A stretch of 6,510 nt of DNA from Planctomycetia bacterium. Lineage in GTDB: Bacteria > Planctomycetota > Phycisphaerae > Phycisphaerales > UBA1924. The position numbers were made by a program, and so were the translations under genes. Where the stretch lies: positions 1-6,510 of the forward strand of contig SXOY01000103.1 in NCBI GenBank assembly GCA_005776545.1. Direction: 5' to 3'. Shown here one piece after another: positions 1-4,800 of the stretch. How positions within the stretch are numbered: the stretch's first letter is position 1; the number at the start of each line of letters is the position of its first letter. The notes below the pieces were generated by a model, which saw nothing but the letters and a program-made list of their open reading frames with translations, had not been told where the DNA came from and did not search any database.

Positions 1-1
1 G

Positions 2-712
2 CCTGATGCCTGTTTCTATATGCGCCCGCGTCAATCTGCACCCAAGAGAGATCAGCCAGCGAAAGACGATCATGCCAGCGACCATGAGGATGATGGGCAG
101 AACTGTGTGCCATATGTGAAGCGGCTTGTTCGATGCGACCACATCAGAGGCGTCAAATGCGATGATGTCCCAGAGCGTGTGGACAACAATGGCGACCAGA
201 AGAAAGCCAGGGATGGCGATGAAGCGGTAACGCGAATGGCTGGTCATAAGGCCGATTCCAAAGCCGCCAATGCCGCCCATGATGAGATGGCCCGCGAGCC
301 GAATTGGTTCCTGTGCCGGGAGAAAGAGAGAATGTTGCCCAAAGCCAAGCGTGGAGATCGATTCGGCGAGGGCCGCACCAAGCCCTGCAAAGGCCCCGTA
401 GATGAGGCCATCGACCGGCTCATCGAAGTGACGTCTGGAGGCACATGCGATGATGACCACCACCATGAACTTAGCGACCTCTTCACTGGACCCAGCAAGG
501 AATGCGAGCATGGTGTTACCGGGAAACGAATGGCCATCTGCCCCGGAAAGCACGCGAATCAATGCGAGTTGGGCCTGTCCGGCGGCCTCCATCATGCCAG
601 CACCAAGAACCGTGGCAACAAGAAGCAACCACCACGGCTCGGTCCGGTGGAGGTCGTACTTGAAGACCATTGCCCCCAGCCCTAGGCCGCAGAGCGCAAG
701 CGTCAGATACAT
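2..712 (-). CDS. PrsW-family intramembrane protease (partial, C-terminus beyond left edge)
   Basis: The minus-strand frame is open from a stop at 761-763 down to the left edge, giving at least 237 residues from the ATG at 712. The product is strongly hydrophobic, with about seven or eight membrane segments (roughly residues 1-17, 27-44, 65-74, 79-91, 100-118, 139-156, 164-184, 203-223). It shows the PrsW signatures in order: EExxK (E77, E78, K81), FDEPVDGLIYG (96-106), AES (116-118), GHLIMGG with H142, and HTLWD (H178, W181, D182). In this family the two glutamates and the histidines are the proposed active site; in Bacillus subtilis PrsW, which cuts the anti-sigma factor RsiW, the glutamates lie near residue 75, matching the spacing from this start. 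That supports ATG 712 over an in-frame GTG at 733. No clear ribosome binding site precedes either. The gene is divergent from the glycosyltransferase. Its substrate is unknown; family assignment is firm, orthology to RsiW-cleaving PrsW is not. Confidence 0.9.
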   Translation of the reverse strand, partial: MYLTLALCGLGLGAMVFKYDLHRTEPWWLLLVATVLGAGMMEAAGQAQLALIRVLSGADGHSFPGNTMLAFLAGSSEEVAKFMVVVIIACASRRHFDEPVDGLIYGAFAGLGAALAESISTLGFGQHSLFLPAQEPIRLAGHLIMGGIGGFGIGLMTSHSRYRFIAIPGFLLVAIVVHTLWDIIAFDASDVVASNKPLHIWHTVLPIILMVAGMIVFRWLISLGCRLTRAHIETGIR

Positions 713-821
713 GAGGAAAGTAGAAATCAGCACAGCCTGAGTATACCGGAATAGGAAGTCTCATATCGGACCAAAGGGTCGCCATGCCGCCTGAGGCAGG
801 TCGCTATCATTCTTCCACAGC
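713..821. other. Divergent intergenic region between PrsW-family gene and glycosyltransferase
   Basis: This 109-base gap separates two divergent starts, so promoters for both genes should lie here or just inside the flanking genes. On the plus strand TATCAT at 805-810 matches the -10 consensus at five of six positions; transcription from it would begin only a few bases before the GTG at 822, which would fit the absence of a ribosome binding site for that gene. No matching -35 was found. A 4-bp dyad GACC/GGTC lies at 769-780. A short ORF at 784-849 with AGGG five bases upstream overlaps the glycosyltransferase start in another frame. None of these is strong alone. Confidence 0.35.
740..745 (-). 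promoter_or_regulatory. Candidate -10 element for the PrsW-family gene
   Basis: On the minus strand these bases read TATACT, five of six matches to the sigma-70 -10 consensus, 27 bases upstream of the ATG at 712. Transcription would begin near 733, making that GTG an unlikely start and giving a leader of about 20 bases. No convincing -35 hexamer is seen at 16-18 bases spacing, so this is tentative. Confidence 0.3.
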
Positions 822-1631
822 GTGGCATTCACCTCGATCCAAGGTCTGACGGTCGTAATCCCTGCGTACAACGCGGCGAAAGTCATCGCATCGACACTCG
901 ACGATGTGCAGGATTGGCTCGACGCGCAGACCGTGCCCTATGAAGTCATCGTGGTTGATGATGGATCCAAAGATGCAACAGCAACGGTCGTCACCGCGCG
1001 AGGGCGAGGTGTGCGATTGCTCGTCAACCAGCAGAACCGGGGCAAGGGTGCATCGGTGCGGCGAGGAATGCTGGCGGGAACCATGCCTTGGCGGTTGTTT
1101 CTGGATGCGGACAATTCCACGCGGATCGACAACATGATCGCAGTTGATCGAGAAGCTGGCAAAGGCGCGAAAGTGGTGATCGCGTCGCGGCGTGCGGCAG
1201 AATCAAACGTAGTTCGCAAGCAGCATCCCATTCGCAGGTTTCTAGGGAACTCAGCGCCGATGCTGACCAAGTTGATCGCGTTACCAGATCTGTCAGACAC
1301 ACAATGCGGCTTCAAGGCGTTTACAGCCGAAGTGACAGACGATGTCTTCTCGCGAGCGGTGGTCGATCGATTCATGTTTGATGTTGAGATCCTGCTGCTC
1401 ACTCGCAAACTGGGGCACGAGATCCGAGAGATTGGTGTGGCGTGGGACAATCCAACGGAGAGCACGCTGAATGTGAGTAGAGACTTGCCGCAGATGCTGG
1501 GGGATTTGTTCACGACGACATGGCGGCTGAGGGTGAAGGGTGGAATACCGCCAAAGGTGCAGAAGGGTGAGCGGGCGACACACATGCCTGTTTCGCAGGC
1601 GGTGAGCGATCCGGCATCAGTTGCAAAGTGA
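822..1631 (+). CDS. Family 2 glycosyltransferase, dolichyl/polyprenyl-phosphate glucosyltransferase (ALG5/DPG synthase) type
   Basis: This is a complete 269-residue GT-A fold glycosyltransferase. Enzymes of this type move a sugar, typically glucose from UDP-glucose, to a polyprenyl phosphate on the cytoplasmic membrane face, making a lipid-linked donor for envelope or protein glycosylation. Visible motifs: VVIPAYN (11-17), VIVVDDGSKDAT with D46-D47 (42-53), NRGKGASVRRG (72-82), metal-binding LFLDADNST with D95-A-D97, ASRR (121-124), the subfamily hallmark DTQCGFKAF (159-167), FMFDVEIL (184-191) and WDNP..ST.NV (208-218). The length suits a soluble or peripheral enzyme; no membrane helix is seen, unlike eukaryotic ALG5, which has an N-terminal anchor. 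The tail after about residue 235 is polar and not conserved. The start is GTG at 822, since an in-frame stop lies at 792-794 and no ATG precedes the first motif. No Shine-Dalgarno sequence is at the right distance. The exact sugar and lipid are not provable from sequence. Confidence 0.93.
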   Translation: MAFTSIQGLTVVIPAYNAAKVIASTLDDVQDWLDAQTVPYEVIVVDDGSKDATATVVTARGRGVRLLVNQQNRGKGASVRRGMLAGTMPWRLFLDADNSTRIDNMIAVDREAGKGAKVVIASRRAAESNVVRKQHPIRRFLGNSAPMLTKLIALPDLSDTQCGFKAFTAEVTDDVFSRAVVDRFMFDVEILLLTRKLGHEIREIGVAWDNPTESTLNVSRDLPQMLGDLFTTTWRLRVKGGIPPKVQKGERATHMPVSQAVSDPASVAK

Positions 1632-1696
1632 TCGCGAGCGCGATAATCCATGCAACAAAGTGCCGGGAAATCCGATTTTGTGCAACCAAAATGTGC
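1622..1696 (+). repeat. Three imperfect TGCAA..GTG direct repeats about 30 bases apart
   Basis: TGCAAAGTG at 1622-1630, TGCAACAAAGTGC at 1651-1663 and TGCAACCAAAATGTGC at 1681-1696 begin 29 and 30 bases apart, close to three helical turns. They end immediately before the candidate -35 of the giant-protein gene. That position would suit binding sites for a regulator, but the repeats are short and imperfect, and the first overlaps the end of the glycosyltransferase gene. Confidence 0.3.
1631..1644 (+). terminator. Short hairpin overlapping the glycosyltransferase stop codon (weak terminator candidate)
   Basis: ATCGCGAGCGCGAT is a near-perfect dyad: a 5-bp ATCGC/GCGAT stem with a GAGC loop, beginning on the last base of the TGA. 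It is GC-rich but short and has no T-run after it, so it is not a standard intrinsic terminator. It could stabilise the 3' end or be chance. Confidence 0.2.
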
Positions 1697-1724
1697 TTGT
1701 TGCGTTTAAGCAATCTGATACGAT
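1697..1724 (+). promoter_or_regulatory. Candidate extended -10 promoter for the giant repeat protein
   Basis: TTGTTG at 1697-1702 is separated by 16 bases from TACGAT at 1719-1724. The bases TGA directly before the latter form the TGn of an extended -10. TACGAT matches the sigma-70 consensus at four of six positions. Transcription would begin near 1731, giving a leader of about 80 bases and making the giant gene independent of the glycosyltransferase. Confidence 0.35.
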
Positions 1725-1739
1725 GACGAATTCTCGTCA
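1724..1739 (+). other. 6-bp inverted repeat at the predicted transcription start
   Basis: TGACGA (1724-1729) and TCGTCA (1734-1739) are exact inverted repeats around the loop ATTC. The element overlaps the end of the candidate -10 and the predicted start of the mRNA, so it could be an operator for a dimeric repressor or a small 5' hairpin. There is no T-run, which argues against a terminator. Confidence 0.3.
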
Positions 1740-1797
1740 CTGCTCCATTAGAACGTTTCAATATCACGTGTAGGCACGATCACTCCGCCGCAGAACT

Positions 1798-1802
1798 GGG
1801 AG
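1798..1802 (+). promoter_or_regulatory. Ribosome binding site GGGAG for the giant repeat protein
   Basis: GGGAG lies seven bases upstream of the ATG at 1810, a normal Shine-Dalgarno spacing. It is the clearest ribosome binding site in the window and fixes the start of the long open frame. The other two genes have no comparable site. Confidence 0.65.
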
Positions 1803-1809
1803 AATTGGC

Positions 1810-4800
1810 ATGTTTTCATCACTTTCGCACAAAGTCGCCACCTTGCTCTCGCGTTTCGAAACGACGAGCAGCGCCCAGTTTAACACGTGCAGGGTTGAGG
1901 GGTTGGAAGCGCGGCAGATGTTGGCGGTGGCGACATGGGATGGCGGGGCGACCGGTAACGGTGCCAACTTGCTGGATCCGCTGAACTGGGCAGGCGATGT
2001 GTTACCGGCGGCAGCGGATGATGTGGTGATTGGAGCGACGGGGACGAATCCGACATTGACGCTGGGTGGGCTGTTTGCTGCGGCGAACTTAACTTCGAGC
2101 CGGGCGATTCAGGTGAACACCGGAGGCAATCTGTCGGTGAGCGGAACGGCGACCCAAGGAGCGAACTTGAGCCTGGCCACGGGCACACTGACTGGCGGTG
2201 TGTGGAATATGGGGAGCAATCTTGTCTCCCTTGCTGGCAACGCGAACAACCTGGTGTCGCCAATTGTGAACGGGACAGTTGAGTTGGCGAATGGGACGAC
2301 AGTGAGCCTTGGGTTGGGAACAAGGTTTACGTTTTTGCGGAATCAGTTGAACACGACTTCAACGGTGAATCCGGTGGCGAATTATGTGATGCTGGACGCG
2401 ATCGTGGTCAATGGTGGCACGATCAATTTGTATTCGCTGACAACGGTGCCGGTCAGCATTGGGGCAACGGGGTCGATTACCTCTTCGGGCATCATCAGCT
2501 TGTCCAATTCAAACTGGGTGAACAACGGGACGATTACTGGCACGGCGGACACCGTGCGGCTCAATGGTCAGTTTGTGAACAACGGAGTGATATCGACTTC
2601 GGGCAACGCGCGGGTTTTTAATAACGGGATTGAGTTGTTCCATAATGCAGGGACGCTGAACCTGGCAGGCACTGGAGTCACTGAGTTTCAGAATCCAGCG
2701 TGGCGGAACTCCGGGACAATCAATCTGGCTTCGGAAATTCGGATTCGCGCGAATGTTACAACAGCGGATTTGAATCTCGCAGGGATATTCAGCACCGGTG
2801 GCAGGCTGTACTTTGAGGGCGTCATCAACAACACCAATGCGGTATTCCATAGCACGGTGCAAATGGGGATTGTCGGAATGTTCGGGTCAGGTGGCACGAT
2901 GCAGGGCGGCACGATGACATTTGAAGTCGGGCATCAATACAGATTTGGCGGGGTGTTTCGAGATGTTGCTGTTACCAGCGAGATGACTGTTGTAAACGGC
3001 GCGACGATCACGCTCACCGGCACAACAACATTCCCTCGCATGCGAGTTCCGGCGGGTGTTGTTGTACTGAATAATTACACGTTGAATTCCGAGATCATTT
3101 TCGACAACACCGCCGGACTTGGATATTTACAGCTGGTTGATGGAAACACCGCGTCGATTGGACCTGCCGGGATTGTCCGCCTGTCTGCGGCAGCGACCGG
3201 AACATTGCTTGTGTCGATAACGACTTCAGACACTCGCGCAGTTCTTGGTGGCCTTATCGAGCAACTCTCTCCCACACGGGCATTGATCATTGATGATTGG
3301 TTTGTGAACACCGGCGAAATTCGAGTCACGACGGGGACATGCACGCTCAATCTTGCAAACACCGGTCAGCAGTTTGTCAATCAGGGCACGATCACGGTTC
3401 AAACCGGCGCGATTTTTAACTGGAACACCCCTTTCTGGTCCAACCCGGGATTGATGAATGTTTCTGGAGGCACGGTAAACCTCGGCGGGACATGGCGCAC
3501 CAGCGACTTTAACTTCGCAGGGTTTACAGGTACGAATGCAACCGTGACAATCTCCGGAACGCTGGAAAACTCGGACTCAACGTACTTCATCAACGCGATC
3601 ACTTCTTCGTGGCAGTTTATCAACGGTACTTTGAGCGGGGGAACGGTTGAGTCGGTCGGTGGTGCTGAAATGGTTGTTTTGACGACCGGACGTCTGACGC
3701 TGCTGAATACCGACGTGAATGCGAATGTTCGCAGCTCGGGTCGCGTGACACTTTCAGGAAACACTCGATTCGACCGTATCAGCATGCGGGACAGCGCGGG
3801 CACTAGTCTCGCGGCGGGATTCATGCTCCGAGATGAAATTGTTGTGACCGCAGCGAGTACCTTCTCCAGAAGTATTTCGGCGGAAGCGGCGGGCGCTTCG
3901 ATTGGCGCAACCGGGGTAGTTCGATTCGATTCAACGGCGAGCGGCCCGATGTCGGTGACCGCTGGCAGTACGTTTCTGATCAGTCATGGGACAATTGTTT
4001 CGGATTCTGCAGCTGAGGTTCTGGTTCAGGGAACAACGTTTTACAACGCCGGAACGATCCGCTCGAACACTGGCGCGAGAATCAAGATTCAACCCACGAC
4101 GTTTATCAATCCTGGACAACTGATCATTGATGGCGGAACGATCGAGCTTGGCGGCACTGTTCAGGGGGCCGATTTCAATGGCGGAGGAGTCAGCCGTACT
4201 GGCGGGAACTTCACACTGAGCGGAGTGTTGAACAATGCTGGCAACCTTCTTTCGATGCCCGGGGCAGGTTCGCTTACGCTGCTGCAGGGCGCGGTGATCA
4301 ATGGCGGCACCATTGCCCTTGCGCCGGGAAATTCGTTGATCGTCGCGACCACTGGTAGCCAGGTTGATTTGAACAGCGTCATCGTACAGAATGAAATCAT
4401 TGCCGATACTGGAGGCATTGAATTCACCGGCGCTTCACGTTTCGCAGCACTTCGTCTGCGCGGGGTCAACCCTATTACGTTCCCATCGGGCTACACGCTC
4501 CTGGACAACGTGTACGCAGAGGGAGCCGTTGTCGGACTTCGTACAGTGACATTTGAATATTCGCCAAATAGAAGCAGCGTCATTGCTCCGGGTGTAACGA
4601 TCGAGCTCTCGGCCGGTGCCGGGGGAGATCTCACGATCAATGGCGGCCTGGCGTTTACCGCGCCAACAGTGAATTCAGGCACCATCAGGGCGGCATCGGC
4701 TTCAACACGAATTCGAATTCTGCTGGCTGTGTTCTCGAATACTGGGTTGATCGAAGTCGATGGAGGAAGTATCTCCTTTGAATCAGCTACGTGGACCAGC

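Noticed and set aside
20..685. Plus-strand open frame of 221 codons
   Set aside because: It is exactly antisense to the PrsW-family gene. Its product is highly charged, with His/Asp clusters and no fold-like pattern, as expected from the complement of a membrane-protein gene.
244..785. Two minus-strand frames (244-537 and 516-785) beside the PrsW-family gene
   Set aside because: They overlap the PrsW frame in another register, are low-complexity (Ser/Arg/Pro-rich) and have no motifs, whereas the overlapping frame has the full protease signature.
938..1651. Minus-strand frame of 237 codons over the glycosyltransferase
   Set aside because: It is antisense to a gene with every expected catalytic motif; its product is Ser/Arg-rich with no recognisable pattern.
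1724..1739. Intrinsic terminator for the glycosyltransferase
   Set aside because: The stem is only 6 bp and is followed by CTGCTCC rather than a T-run; its position on the candidate promoter fits an operator or leader hairpin better.
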